Made by a program: the position numbers and the translations under genes. From JASHVB01 sp049522565 (lineage in GTDB: Bacteria > Pseudomonadota > Alphaproteobacteria > Acetobacterales > Acetobacteraceae), in NCBI GenBank assembly GCA_049522565.1, contig JBEKNT010000134.1, positions 1-15,511 on the forward strand: 15,511 bases of DNA, read 5' to 3'. Of this stretch, positions 1-6,917 are shown in pieces; position 1 is the stretch's first letter; each line of letters starts with the position of its first letter. Under the pieces are notes generated by a model, which saw nothing but the letters and a program-made list of their open reading frames with translations, was not told where the DNA came from and ran no database searches.

Positions 1-383
1 TGCCCGAGGCCACTCAGCGAATAGGGCAACGAGAACTGCGCCAGCACGATGGTGCGTTTGGCCACGTTGGCCGCGTAGTCGCCGATGCGCTCCAACTCGC
101 CGGTGATCTTCAATGCGGCGACGATCTGCCGCAAATCGCCTGCCATCGGTTGCCGCAGCGCCAGCAGCCGGATGACGAATTGCTCGGCCTCGCGTTCCAG
201 CGCATCGACCTTGGGATCTTCCTCCACCACGCGCATCGCCGCGGCAGGGTCCAGGGTCATGATCGCCTCGGCAGCAGCCGCCACCTGGCTTTCCACGATG
301 CCGCCCATCTCGGTCAGCAGGTTGCGCAGGCGCTTGAGTTCCTGGTCGTAGCTCTTCACCAGATGTTCCGGCGCGTCGGTCAT
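1..383 (-). CDS. phoU: Phosphate signalling/transport regulator PhoU (partial)
   Basis: PhoU is a cytoplasmic helical-bundle protein that couples the Pst transporter to the PhoR/PhoB two-component system and holds the Pho regulon off when phosphate is plentiful. I translated it by hand because the frame has no stop inside the window. The N-terminus reads MTDAPEHLVKSYDQELKRL, followed by a helix containing VESQVAAAAEA and the family motifs DALEREAE and LRQPMAGDLRQIVAALKI, then ELERIGDYAANVAKR. These are the hallmark residues of the first PhoU repeat, including the E-x-x-RIGD metal-binding type motif. About 127 codons are present of the usual 220-240; the C-terminal half lies beyond position 1. 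The ATG at 381-383 is 20 bp from the pstB stop and has a purine-rich stretch upstream. It is the last visible gene of the pst operon; phoB often follows, but that is outside the window. Confidence 0.96.
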   Translation of the reverse strand, partial: MTDAPEHLVKSYDQELKRLRNLLTEMGGIVESQVAAAAEAIMTLDPAAAMRVVEEDPKVDALEREAEQFVIRLLALRQPMAGDLRQIVAALKITGELERIGDYAANVAKRTIVLAQFSLPYSLSGLG

Positions 384-403
384 GTGTGCCTGCCTCTCCC
401 GGA

Positions 404-1234
404 TCAGCCGAACCGGCCGGTGATGTATTCCTGCGTGCGACGTTCCCGCGGCGCGGTGAACATCTGCACCGCGGGCGACACCTCCACCATTTCGCCGAGA
501 TAGAAGAACGCCACCTGGTCGGCGCAGCGTGCCGCCTGCTGCATGTTGTGGGTGACGATGGCGATGGTGAAGTCGTGCTTCAGTTCGTCGATCAGCTCCT
601 CGATCTTCAACGTGCTGATCGGATCCAGCGCGCTGGTCGGCTCGTCCAGCAGGATCACCTCCGGCCGCACGGCGATGGTGCGGGCGATGCACAGACGCTG
701 CTGCTGGCCGCCGGACAATCCCATGGCGGAGGTGTTCAGTCGGTCCTTCACCTCTTCCCACAATGCGCCGCGGGTCAGCGACCATTCCACGCGTTCGTCC
801 ATGGCGGATTTCGACAACCTCTCGTGCAGCTTCACGCCGAACGCGATGTTGTCGTAGATCGTCATCGGAAACGGCGTCGGCTTCTGGAACACCATCCCCA
901 CGCGGGCGCGCAACGCATTCAAATCGGCGTCGGGGGCGATGATGTTCTCGCCGTCCATCATCACCTCGCCGGTGGCGCGCTGTCCGGGATACAGGTCGTA
1001 CATGCGGTTCAGCACGCGCAGCAAAGTCGATTTGCCGCAGCCCGAGGGACCGATCATGCCGGTCACCTGTTTGTCCGGAAGATCGAGGTTGACGCCCTTC
1101 AGCGCCCGGTTGCTGCCATAATAGAAATCCAGGTTGCGGATGGCGATGCGCGGCTCGTTGATCGCTTCCTCCGACCGCGCCTGCACGCCCCCGAAACTCG
1201 CCGATCCCTGCTGCGCGCTCATCGTCGTGCTCAT
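404..1234 (-). CDS. pstB: Phosphate ABC transporter ATP-binding protein PstB
   Basis: PstB is the ATPase that drives phosphate import through PstC-PstA at the inner face of the cytoplasmic membrane. All ABC motifs are visible in the 276-residue product: Walker A GPSGCGKST at 62-70, Q-loop Gln117 in VFQKPTPFPMTIYDNI (the PstB-specific KPTPFPMSIYDN type), signature LSGGQQQR at 173-180, Walker B VILLDEP at 193-199, and the switch His229 in THNMQQAAR. The C-terminal TQEYITGRFG is typical of PstB. The start chosen is ATG at 1232-1234; its AGGAG ribosome site lies inside the 3' end of pstA and the two genes are 5 bp apart. A second in-frame ATG four codons downstream (1220-1222) is possible. The roughly 28-residue N-terminal leader before the conserved domain is slightly long. 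It is co-transcribed with pstA and phoU. Confidence 0.98.
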   Translation of the reverse strand: MSTTMSAQQGSASFGGVQARSEEAINEPRIAIRNLDFYYGSNRALKGVNLDLPDKQVTGMIGPSGCGKSTLLRVLNRMYDLYPGQRATGEVMMDGENIIAPDADLNALRARVGMVFQKPTPFPMTIYDNIAFGVKLHERLSKSAMDERVEWSLTRGALWEEVKDRLNTSAMGLSGGQQQRLCIARTIAVRPEVILLDEPTSALDPISTLKIEELIDELKHDFTIAIVTHNMQQAARCADQVAFFYLGEMVEVSPAVQMFTAPRERRTQEYITGRFG

Positions 1235-1239
1235 CCCAT

Positions 1240-2133
1240 TCAGCTCCTGGCGCGCAGTGCGAACCGCGCGACGATATTGAGGGCCAGCACGCCCACGGTA
1301 ATCAGCAGCGCGCCGACCCAGGCGAGCTGCACCCAGTCATCGAACGCGGAGCCGGCGTATTGATAGATGGTCACCGGCAGGCTGGCCATCGGCTGGGTGA
1401 GGCTGATCGACCAGTTGAGGTTGCCCAGACTGGTGAACAGCAGCGGCGCGGTCTCGCCGGCGATGCGGGCGATTGCGAGCAGAATGCCGGTGACGATACC
1501 GTCCTTCGCGGCGCGGTAGCAGATGAGGACGATGACGGTCCATTTGGGGGCGCCAAGCGCCACGGCCGCCTCGCGCAGCGACGGCGAGATCAGTTGCAGC
1601 ATGTCCTCGGTGGTGCGCACGACGATGGGGATGACCAGCACCGCCAGGGCCAGGCAGCCGGCGATACCGGAGAAGCCGCCGAACGGCTCCACCACCAGTT
1701 CGTAAACGAACAGGCCGATCAGGATGGACGGCGCCGACAGCAGCACGTCGGAGACGAAGCGCACCGCGTTGGCCAGCGGCGAACCGCGGCCATACTCGGC
1801 GAGGTAGGTGCCGACCATGAGGCCGATCGGGGCGCCGATCAGCGTGCCGAGGCCGGTCTGGATCAAGGTGCCAACGATGGCGTTGAGCAAGCCGCCGTTC
1901 GATCCGGGCGGCTTGGTGGTCTGGGTGAAAACCACGAGCGACAGGCCGGTGGCGCCGCGCCAGACCAGGGTGAACAGGATCGAGGCCAGCAGCAGCAGGC
2001 CGATAATGGTGGCGAGGACGCACAGGACCTTGATCACCACATTGACGCGATGGCGCCGGCGGCCGAGGGCACGCGCGGCCTGGAGGTCCTTGGCCGGGCC
2101 GGGAACCGTGCCGGCGGTGATGGTCGCGCTCAT
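1240..2133 (-). CDS. pstA: Phosphate ABC transporter permease PstA
   Basis: PstA is one of the two membrane subunits forming the phosphate channel. The 297-residue product has a basic N-terminal cytoplasmic tail, a first membrane helix at about 33-57, and a conserved permease core from about 85. Recognisable PstA features are the GLLNAIVGTL stretch and the EAA loop near 188-230 (REAAVALGAPKWTVI ... ARIAGETAPLLFT), which docks on PstB. The ATG at 2131-2133 sits one base after the pstC stop (TGA-G-ATG), so translation is probably coupled. The final residues after the last helix (FALRARS) are basic and cytoplasmic. Length and order are normal for the family, with no sign of damage. Confidence 0.97.
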   Translation of the reverse strand: MSATITAGTVPGPAKDLQAARALGRRRHRVNVVIKVLCVLATIIGLLLLASILFTLVWRGATGLSLVVFTQTTKPPGSNGGLLNAIVGTLIQTGLGTLIGAPIGLMVGTYLAEYGRGSPLANAVRFVSDVLLSAPSILIGLFVYELVVEPFGGFSGIAGCLALAVLVIPIVVRTTEDMLQLISPSLREAAVALGAPKWTVIVLICYRAAKDGIVTGILLAIARIAGETAPLLFTSLGNLNWSISLTQPMASLPVTIYQYAGSAFDDWVQLAWVGALLITVGVLALNIVARFALRARS

Positions 2134-2134
2134 C

Positions 2135-3097
2135 TCACACCTTCAGCCTTGGCCGCAGCAGGGTGCGCGAGATCGCCAGCACGATGAACGAGATGACGAA
2201 CAGGATGAACCCCAGCGCCAGCAGGGAGGCGAGCTTGAGGCTGCCGGCGGGGCTTTCCGGGAACTCCAGGGCGACGATCGAGGCGATGGTGTTGCCCGAC
2301 GAGAACAGGCTGGGGGAGATGCGGTCGGCGTTGCCGATCACGAAGGTCACCGCCATGGTTTCGCCGAGCGCCCGCCCGAGACCCAGCATGATGCCGCCCA
2401 CCACCGAGACCCGCGTGTAGGGGATGACGATGGATCGCATCACCTCCCACGTGGTGCAGCCGACGCCGTAGGCGGATTCCTTGAACACCGGCGGCACCGT
2501 TTCGAACACGTCGCGCATGGTGGCGGCGATGAAGGGGACGACCATCACCGCCAGGATCATTGCGGCGGTGAACAGGCCGGTCCCGAAGGGCGGGCCGGCG
2601 AACAGGTCCTGCAGCACAGGGATACCGTCGAACGTGTCGATCAGGGTCGGCTCGACGTATTGCGACATGATCGGCACGATCACGAAGAAGCCCCACATGC
2701 CGTAGATGATCGATGGCACGGCGGCGAGCAATTCGATTGCGGTACCGACCGGGCGGCGCAGCCATGAGGGTGCCAGCTCGGTGAGGTAGAAGGCGATGCC
2801 GAACGCCAGCGGCACGGCGAAGATCAACGCCAGCACCGAGGTCAGCAGGGTGCCGTAGACCGAAACGCCGGCGCCGAAGACCTGGCGCACCGGGTCCCAG
2901 GTGACGGAGAACAGGAAGCCGGCGCCGAACTGGCGGAACGCGGGCAGGCCGCCGACGAACAGCGACAGGATCAGGCTGCCCAGCAGCAGCAATACCAGGA
3001 CGCCCGACGCACGCGCCAGACCGGCAAAGATCGGGTCGCCGATGCTGGCGCCGCGTCTGCTGGCGCGGGAGGCGGAAAGCGCGACCGCTTGCTGCAC
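2135..3097 (-). CDS. pstC: Phosphate ABC transporter permease PstC
   Basis: PstC pairs with PstA to form the phosphate channel in the cytoplasmic membrane. The 320-residue protein has a first helix at about 30-50, the conserved WDPV and FGAGVSVYGTLLTS segment at 67-87, ELLAAVPSIIYGMWG at 122-136, and the EAA loop at about 207-246 (KESAYGVGCTTWEVM ... GRALGETMAV). Those PSIIYGMWG and LGRALGETMAV motifs separate PstC from PstA. The start is a GTG at 3095-3097 with GAGGG about 11 nt upstream, a somewhat long spacing; no better in-frame start is visible before the first helix. It lies downstream of pstS, separated by 78 bp that hold a perfect hairpin. Confidence 0.97.
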   Translation of the reverse strand: MQQAVALSASRASRRGASIGDPIFAGLARASGVLVLLLLGSLILSLFVGGLPAFRQFGAGFLFSVTWDPVRQVFGAGVSVYGTLLTSVLALIFAVPLAFGIAFYLTELAPSWLRRPVGTAIELLAAVPSIIYGMWGFFVIVPIMSQYVEPTLIDTFDGIPVLQDLFAGPPFGTGLFTAAMILAVMVVPFIAATMRDVFETVPPVFKESAYGVGCTTWEVMRSIVIPYTRVSVVGGIMLGLGRALGETMAVTFVIGNADRISPSLFSSGNTIASIVALEFPESPAGSLKLASLLALGFILFVISFIVLAISRTLLRPRLKV

Positions 3098-3126
3098 GGC
3101 GTTGAAATCCCTCAGTTGATCAAACC

Positions 3127-3154
3127 GGGCGCGCCGGACGGACCCGGCGCGCCC
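3127..3154 (-). terminator. Perfect intercistronic hairpin between pstS and pstC
   Basis: Arms at 3127-3137 and 3144-3154 are perfect 11-bp inverted repeats (GGGCGCGCCGG / CCGGCGCGCCC) around a 6-nt loop. It lies just downstream of the pstS stop on the transcribed (minus) strand and upstream of pstC. Only a short TTT follows on the minus strand, so it looks like a leaky terminator or mRNA 3'-end stabiliser rather than a full stop. Such hairpins after periplasmic binding-protein genes are known to raise their level over the permease genes; that role here is inference. Confidence 0.75.
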
Positions 3155-3175
3155 TGCCGTACTATCGCGGGGCCG

Positions 3176-4204
3176 TCACATGGTTCCCGGCACTTCCTTT
3201 TGCCACGCCGCGCGGATGGCGTCGTGCACGCTGGTCGGCAGCGGGATGTAGAGCAACTGCGTGGCGATGTCGCTGCCATGCGCGAAGCCCCAGTCGAAGA
3301 ACTTCTTCACCGCGGCGCTCTGGTTGGGGTCCTTCGGATCGGTCGGCAGCAGCACGAAGGTGGCCGATTCGATCGGCCAGCTTGCGGCGCCCGGCTGGTC
3401 GTTCAGGTCGACCGCGAAGTTCTGCACTTTCGACCAGTCGGCGCTTGCGGCCGAGGCCTGGAAGGCGGCCATGGTCGGGGCGACGAACATGCCGGCCTTG
3501 TTCTTGAGCTGGGCCGTGGTGAGGTGGTTGTTGGTGGCATACGCGCTCTCGTCGTAGCCGATGCCGCCGGGAATCTGCTTCACCGTGGCGGCGACGCCGT
3601 CGCTGCCCTTGGCGCCGGCGCCGACCGGCCAGCTCACGCTGGTGGAGGAGCCGACCTTGCTCTTCCAATCGGTGCTTTGCATGCCGAGGTAGTCGGTGAA
3701 CACGAAGGTGGTGCCTGACCCGTCAGCCCGGTGCACCGGCGCGATGGCGGTGCCGGGCAGCTTCAGGTCCGGGTTGAGCGCGACGATCGCCTTGTCGTTC
3801 CACTTGGTGATGTTGCCGAGATAGATGTCGGCCAGGATCGGCCCGGTCAGCTTCAGCTCGTCCGGCTTGATGCCTGGAATGTTAACGATAATGTCGACGC
3901 CGCCGATCACCGTGGGGAACTGCATCAGCTTGTGTGCGGCGAGCTGGTCGGCGGCAACCGGCATGTCGGAGGCGCCGAAATCGACCGTCCGGTTGTTGAT
4001 CTGGTTGATGCCCGCGCCGGAGCCCACGGCCTGGTAGTTGAGCTTGATGCCGGTCGCACTGCTGGAGGCGTCGCCCCACTTGCCGTAGATTGGCGCGGCG
4101 AAGCTGGAGCCGGCGCCGGTGATCTGGGTTTCGGCCTGGGCCTGTTGCACGGCAACAAGGCCGACGGCCAGACTGATGGCCGCGGCCGTGATGGCGGGTC
4201 GCAT
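3176..4204 (-). CDS. pstS: Periplasmic phosphate-binding protein PstS
   Basis: PstS captures inorganic phosphate in the periplasm and delivers it to PstCA. The 342-residue precursor starts with a Sec signal peptide (MRPAITAAAISLAVGLVAV...) with a likely cleavage after AQA at residue 24. Binding-site segments typical of PstS are present: ITGAGSSFAAPIY at 28-40, GSGAGI at 61-66, FGASD at 76-80, and the phosphate-gripping loop RADGSGTTFVFTDYL at 159-173. IYLGNITKWND at 127-137 is another family hallmark. The start is ATG at 4202-4204 with a strong GGAGGAGG ribosome site about 9 nt upstream, consistent with high expression. There is no lipobox cysteine, so it is a soluble periplasmic protein. It is the first gene of the pst operon and lies behind a triple Pho box. 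Confidence 0.98.
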   Translation of the reverse strand: MRPAITAAAISLAVGLVAVQQAQAETQITGAGSSFAAPIYGKWGDASSSATGIKLNYQAVGSGAGINQINNRTVDFGASDMPVAADQLAAHKLMQFPTVIGGVDIIVNIPGIKPDELKLTGPILADIYLGNITKWNDKAIVALNPDLKLPGTAIAPVHRADGSGTTFVFTDYLGMQSTDWKSKVGSSTSVSWPVGAGAKGSDGVAATVKQIPGGIGYDESAYATNNHLTTAQLKNKAGMFVAPTMAAFQASAASADWSKVQNFAVDLNDQPGAASWPIESATFVLLPTDPKDPNQSAAVKKFFDWGFAHGSDIATQLLYIPLPTSVHDAIRAAWQKEVPGTM

Positions 4205-4275
4205 AATGGGTATCCTCCTCCGAGTCCGATGGGACGGTAACGCGGCGGACCCTAGGCGGGGTGTGCGACCGGCCT

Positions 4276-4304
4276 ATTGCAGTTCGATGAAGGTTCGATG
4301 ACAG
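4276..4304 (-). promoter_or_regulatory. Triple Pho box (PhoB binding site) upstream of pstS
   Basis: On the minus strand three 7-bp units occur with an exact 11-bp period: CTGTCAT (4298-4304), CCTTCAT (4287-4293) and CTGCAAT (4276-4282). The first two are each followed by the same CGAA spacer. This matches the known PhoB box architecture of CTGTCAT-like direct repeats spaced 11 bp. The array ends 71 bp upstream of the pstS start codon and reads in its direction. I cannot name a convincing -10; TAGGGT near 4249-4254 is a weak candidate. The repeats are seen directly; PhoB control is inferred from the family. Confidence 0.85.
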
Positions 4305-4328
4305 AAACCGGAGGCGGCGGGCCCGAGC

Positions 4329-4357
4329 GTCATTGCGAGCGAAGCGAAGCAATCTCC
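4329..4357. repeat. Short interspersed repeat, GTCATTGCGAGCGAAG type
   Basis: The stretch reads GTCATTGCGAGCGAAGCGAA and continues to GCAATCTCC, with terminal ATTGC/GCAAT complementarity. It resembles a dispersed intergenic repeat common in alphaproteobacterial genomes, whose chance translation gives the familiar HCERSEAI peptide on the plus strand. A relative starts with the same GTCATTGCGAG at 15421. The rest of the 392-bp gap 4205-4596 holds the Pho box and pstS leader; beyond those I see no gene, only a weak CAGGC/GCCTG hairpin at 4549-4562. Confidence 0.65.
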
Positions 4358-4596
4358 GGCCTGACAAGCCGCAGCTTCCCGGACAGAAGATTGTTTCGCC
4401 CTTGCTGGTCAGAAAAAAGGGAAAGATCTGCTACGATAGTCGGGCCTCGCGATATTTTTTCATTCCGATTTGGTCGGCCGCGGCCGGCCGGTCGTCAGCG
4501 CGCAATGCGGAGGGCGTGCGCTCCCGGAACAAGCCGCGGGCTCCCTGACAGGCGGCAGCCTGCCCGGTGACAGGCATCGCGCGACCGGGGGGTGCG

Positions 4597-5238
4597 TTAC
4601 CGCGGTAGCGGCGGTTGCTCGACCACGCGCAGGTAGGGCTTCAGTTCCTTCCAGCCGCCAGGGAAGCGCTGCTTGGCGTCCTCATTGGACAGGGCGGGAA
4701 CGATGATCACCGGCTTGCCGTCGGTCCAATTCACCGGTGTGGCCACCTTGTGCGCGTCGGTGAGTTGCAGGCTGTCGATCACCCGCAACACCTCGTCGAA
4801 GTTCCGCCCCGTGCTCGGCGGGTAGGTCAGCATCAGGCGGACTTTCTTGTTTGGATCGACGATGAAGACGGTGCGGACGGTGATCGATGGGTCCGCATCG
4901 GGGTGCACCATGCCGTACAGGTCCGATACCTTGCGGTCGGTGTCGGCGATCACCGGGAAGTTCAGCGCCTGGCCCTGGGTTTCCTCGATGTCCTTGGCCC
5001 AGCCGGCATGATTGGCGCCGGAATCGACCGACAGACCAATTGGCTTGACGTGACGCTTCTCCCATTCCGGCTTCAACCGGGCCACTTCCGCCAGTTCCGT
5101 GGTGCAGACCGGGGTGTAGTCCTTCGGGTGGCTGAACAGCACGCCCCACGAATTGCCCAGCCATTCATGGAAGCTGATCTTGCCCTCGGTGCTGTCCTGG
5201 GTGAAATCGGGTGCTATCTGGCCGAGCTGGATTGCCAT
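4597..5238 (-). CDS. 1-Cys peroxiredoxin, Prx6 family
   Basis: A thiol peroxidase that reduces hydrogen peroxide and organic hydroperoxides in the cytoplasm. The product is 213 residues. The peroxidatic site is HPKDYTPVCTTE, with Pro38, Thr42 and Cys45, and Arg122 in TVRTVFIVD is the likely fourth active-site residue. Cys45 is the only cysteine in the protein, so it must be a 1-Cys enzyme recycled by an external thiol. The C-terminal half carries the Prx6 signature LMLTYPPSTGRNFDEVLRVI and the KVATPVNW segment. A longer reading frame upstream exists, but the ATG at 5236-5238 has a good AGGGAG ribosome site and gives the family's usual N-terminus (MAIQLGQIAPDF). The TAA stop is followed by non-coding DNA. 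The gene appears to be a single transcription unit with its own promoter. Confidence 0.95.
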   Translation of the reverse strand: MAIQLGQIAPDFTQDSTEGKISFHEWLGNSWGVLFSHPKDYTPVCTTELAEVARLKPEWEKRHVKPIGLSVDSGANHAGWAKDIEETQGQALNFPVIADTDRKVSDLYGMVHPDADPSITVRTVFIVDPNKKVRLMLTYPPSTGRNFDEVLRVIDSLQLTDAHKVATPVNWTDGKPVIIVPALSNEDAKQRFPGGWKELKPYLRVVEQPPLPR

Positions 5239-5264
5239 TCTATTCTCCCTCTTGCTGGTTATGG

Positions 5265-5285
5265 CCAGCGGACCGGGTCCGCTGG
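5265..5285 (-). promoter_or_regulatory. Perfect 9-bp palindrome in the prx6 leader
   Basis: CCAGCGGAC-CGG-GTCCGCTGG is a perfect inverted repeat with a 3-bp centre. It begins 26 bp upstream of the peroxiredoxin ATG and overlaps the predicted transcription start. It could be a dimeric regulator's operator or a 5'-UTR hairpin. I cannot assign a regulator; it does not look like a canonical OxyR site. Confidence 0.5.
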
Positions 5286-5290
5286 GGACG

Positions 5291-5319
5291 ATCATAGATG
5301 GAATTTCTACAAAAGCCAG
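5291..5319 (-). promoter_or_regulatory. Likely sigma-70 type promoter for the Prx6 gene
   Basis: On the minus strand a good -10 (TATGAT, 5291-5296) follows a moderate -35 (CTGGCT, 5314-5319) with a 17-bp spacer in a locally AT-richer patch. The predicted start point falls near 5284, at the edge of the palindrome 5265-5285. Prediction is by eye from consensus only. Confidence 0.4.
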
Positions 5320-5406
5320 AGTCACGGCGCGGCACGCAGGTCTTGCCGCCAGTGGTCCGAGCAGCGTCGGCGGGGCGGGGAACCCGCGGCGGCGTCCGTG
5401 CCGCCG

Positions 5407-6075
5407 CTAAAGTTCGGTCGCCTCGATCGCCGCGACGTCGAGCAAGCGCTCGATCACCTCCGGCTCCTGCGCGCCCGCGATGGCGTGGCGGCCGGCGATG
5501 ACGAAGCAGGGCACGCCGTTGATGCCAAGCCGATGCGCCCGCAGGTTGTCGGCGTGTACCGCATCCGCCTCGGCGTCGGCCGACAGGAAGCGGCGCACGG
5601 CGACCGGGTCCAGCCCGCAGGCCTGGGCGATGCTGAGCAGGACCGCGTGGTCGCCGATGTCCCGGCCGTCGGTGAAATGGGCGGAGAACAGCGCCTCCAC
5701 CATCTCATCCGCGCGACCGAAGCGGCTGGCGTAGCGCACCAGGCGGTGGGCATCGATCGAGGACGGGGTGCGGCGGATCCGTTCGAAGCGGAATTGCACG
5801 CCCTCTGCCCGGCCGATCTCGGCGATCGAGGCGTAGAGCCGGCGCGCCCGGTCCTCGCCGCCGAACTTGCGCACCACGTAATCCGGTCGTGCCATGCCGA
5901 GGCGAGGCATGTCGGGATTGAGCAGAAATGGGCGCCAGGTGAGTTCGAACAGCAGGTCGGGGCGGCGGCGCAGGGTGCGCATCAGGCGGCGGGCGCCCAG
6001 GAAGCACCAGGGGCAGACGAGATCGTAGACGATCTCGATGCCGAGCCTGGCCTTCGGGGGCGCAAGGATATTCAC
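5407..6075 (-). CDS. DsbA-family oxidoreductase, FrnE-like
   Basis: A cytoplasmic thioredoxin-fold protein of the DsbA/2-hydroxychromene-2-carboxylate isomerase superfamily, closest in pattern to FrnE. The 222-residue product has the redox motif CPWC at 21-24 in VYDLVCPWCFLGARRL, an inserted helical domain (about 60-165), and the cis-proline loop GVPCFVIAG with Pro189 at 187-195. There is no signal peptide, so it acts in the cytoplasm. Cys190 after the cis-proline is an extra thiol near the active site. The start is GTG at 6073-6075 (then AATATC); no ATG precedes the CPWC motif in frame, and the upstream AGGA is a modest ribosome site. FrnE-like proteins have been linked to oxidative-stress tolerance and to polyketide isomerisation; which applies here cannot be told. 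It follows the unknown gene 6118-6696 by 42 bp on the same strand. Confidence 0.9.
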   Translation of the reverse strand: MNILAPPKARLGIEIVYDLVCPWCFLGARRLMRTLRRRPDLLFELTWRPFLLNPDMPRLGMARPDYVVRKFGGEDRARRLYASIAEIGRAEGVQFRFERIRRTPSSIDAHRLVRYASRFGRADEMVEALFSAHFTDGRDIGDHAVLLSIAQACGLDPVAVRRFLSADAEADAVHADNLRAHRLGINGVPCFVIAGRHAIAGAQEPEVIERLLDVAAIEATEL

Positions 6076-6117
6076 CCGCCGATCCTGCCTCGCAACGGCG
6101 CGTCTGTCACGAGTTTA

Positions 6118-6696
6118 TCATCGCTTTTGTGGCGCGGCGGCGGGCGGCAGAGTGGGCTGGCTGGCTTCCAGCGCATCGATGTGATGGCTGAGGCGCGGTT
6201 CCAGGAAGGCAACGGCCGTGCCGATCGCGTCCAGCTTCGGGCGCAGGCTCGCGTCCCATTGGCGCGGTGGGACACCCCACTCGCGGCAGGCGCGGACGTA
6301 GCGATTGTAGTCCTCCACCCGGTGGATCAGCGTGTAGAGCTGTGCGGCGACCGGGGCGCCGAACACGTCGGCCCGCTCGATCGTGTTCATGAATATATCG
6401 GGCAGCATGACCGCCAGTTCGTCGGTGTTCGGCGGGTGTTCGTCGGCCGCCAGGCGTCGGGTGGATTGCAGCAGGCCGCTGCGCACGCGCAGCGAGCTTT
6501 GCATGTCGCGCAGGATCGGGACGATGGCGGCGGCCAGCACCTGCGCGCGCAAGTCGGCGGCGGCGGCGGCGCGGTGGCGCTCGAGGCGTTCCTGGCGGAG
6601 CGCGATGCCAACCGCGGCGCCGGCGGCAGCCAGCGAGCCGAGGCCCTGCACCCAGTCGGACAGCTTCTGGTCTGCGAGCCAGGCGAGGAGGGACAT
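6118..6696 (-). CDS. Hypothetical protein with N-terminal membrane anchor
   Basis: I do not recognise this family. From ATG 6694-6696 it is 192 residues and begins MSLLAWLADQKLSDWVQ. A short hydrophobic, alanine-rich segment (GLGSLAAAGAAVGIAL, about 18-33) is followed at once by a charged helical stretch (RQERLERHRAAAAADLRAQV), suggesting one membrane anchor and a cytoplasmic coiled or helical domain. The middle and C-terminal parts look helical; the tail is proline/alanine rich and basic. No catalytic motif is visible. An in-frame TTG at 6727-6729 would add 11 residues, but neither start has a clear ribosome site. A different frame over the same region gives an Arg/Pro-rich shadow and is rejected. 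It is 42 bp upstream of the FrnE-like gene, so the two may share a message. Confidence 0.7.
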   Translation of the reverse strand: MSLLAWLADQKLSDWVQGLGSLAAAGAAVGIALRQERLERHRAAAAADLRAQVLAAAIVPILRDMQSSLRVRSGLLQSTRRLAADEHPPNTDELAVMLPDIFMNTIERADVFGAPVAAQLYTLIHRVEDYNRYVRACREWGVPPRQWDASLRPKLDAIGTAVAFLEPRLSHHIDALEASQPTLPPAAAPQKR

Positions 6697-6818
6697 GCGG
6701 GCGCCGGTGCGGGTGGGGGCGGGGGGCAATTATGACGAAGCCGGGACGAGGCGCCAATTCCCGGCCGACAAGGAACGCGATGGATCCGGTATGGATGGTG
6801 GGCGGCGGAAGAAAATAC

Positions 6819-6883
6819 TTCTCCCCCGCCCCTTGTCGGCTTGGGCCGCGCAGGGGTTCAAGCCAACAAAGGGCGAGGGAGAA
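6819..6883 (-). terminator. Strong 25-bp hairpin terminator downstream of thiE
   Basis: Arms 6859-6883 and 6819-6843 flank a 15-nt loop. Read as minus-strand RNA all 25 positions pair, with 22 Watson-Crick and 3 G-U pairs; read as plus-strand RNA the same three positions are C-A mismatches. The hairpin is followed on the minus strand by GTATTTTCTTCC, a T-rich run. Its place 34 bp after the thiE stop and this strand bias support a Rho-independent terminator for the aldolase-thiE operon. Its length suggests it may derive from a dispersed palindromic repeat. Confidence 0.8.
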
Positions 6884-6917
6884 CCGCCCTCCCCTCCGCG
6901 CAACGCGGCCGCGGCGG

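Noticed and set aside
386..2767. Several plus-strand frames over pstB, pstA and pstC (up to 325 codons)
   Set aside because: Low-complexity antisense shadows of unmistakable Pst genes.
4549..4562. CAGGC/GCCTG hairpin downstream of the Prx6 gene as terminator
   Set aside because: Only a 5-bp stem and no T-run on the minus strand; too weak to call.
4277..4570. 97-codon plus-strand frame in the pstS upstream gap
   Set aside because: It reads through a Pho box and a dispersed repeat (HCERSEAI peptide), has no ribosome site and no family match.
4615..6735. 706-codon open frame on the plus strand across the Prx6, FrnE-like and unknown genes
   Set aside because: It is antisense to three genes, two of them with clear family motifs; composition is Arg/Gly/His rich with no domain. 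Long false frames are expected in this GC-rich codon usage.
6107..6757. 216-codon alternative minus frame overlapping the unknown gene 6118-6696
   Set aside because: Arg/Pro/His-rich composition typical of a shifted frame; the chosen frame shows a sensible anchor and helices.
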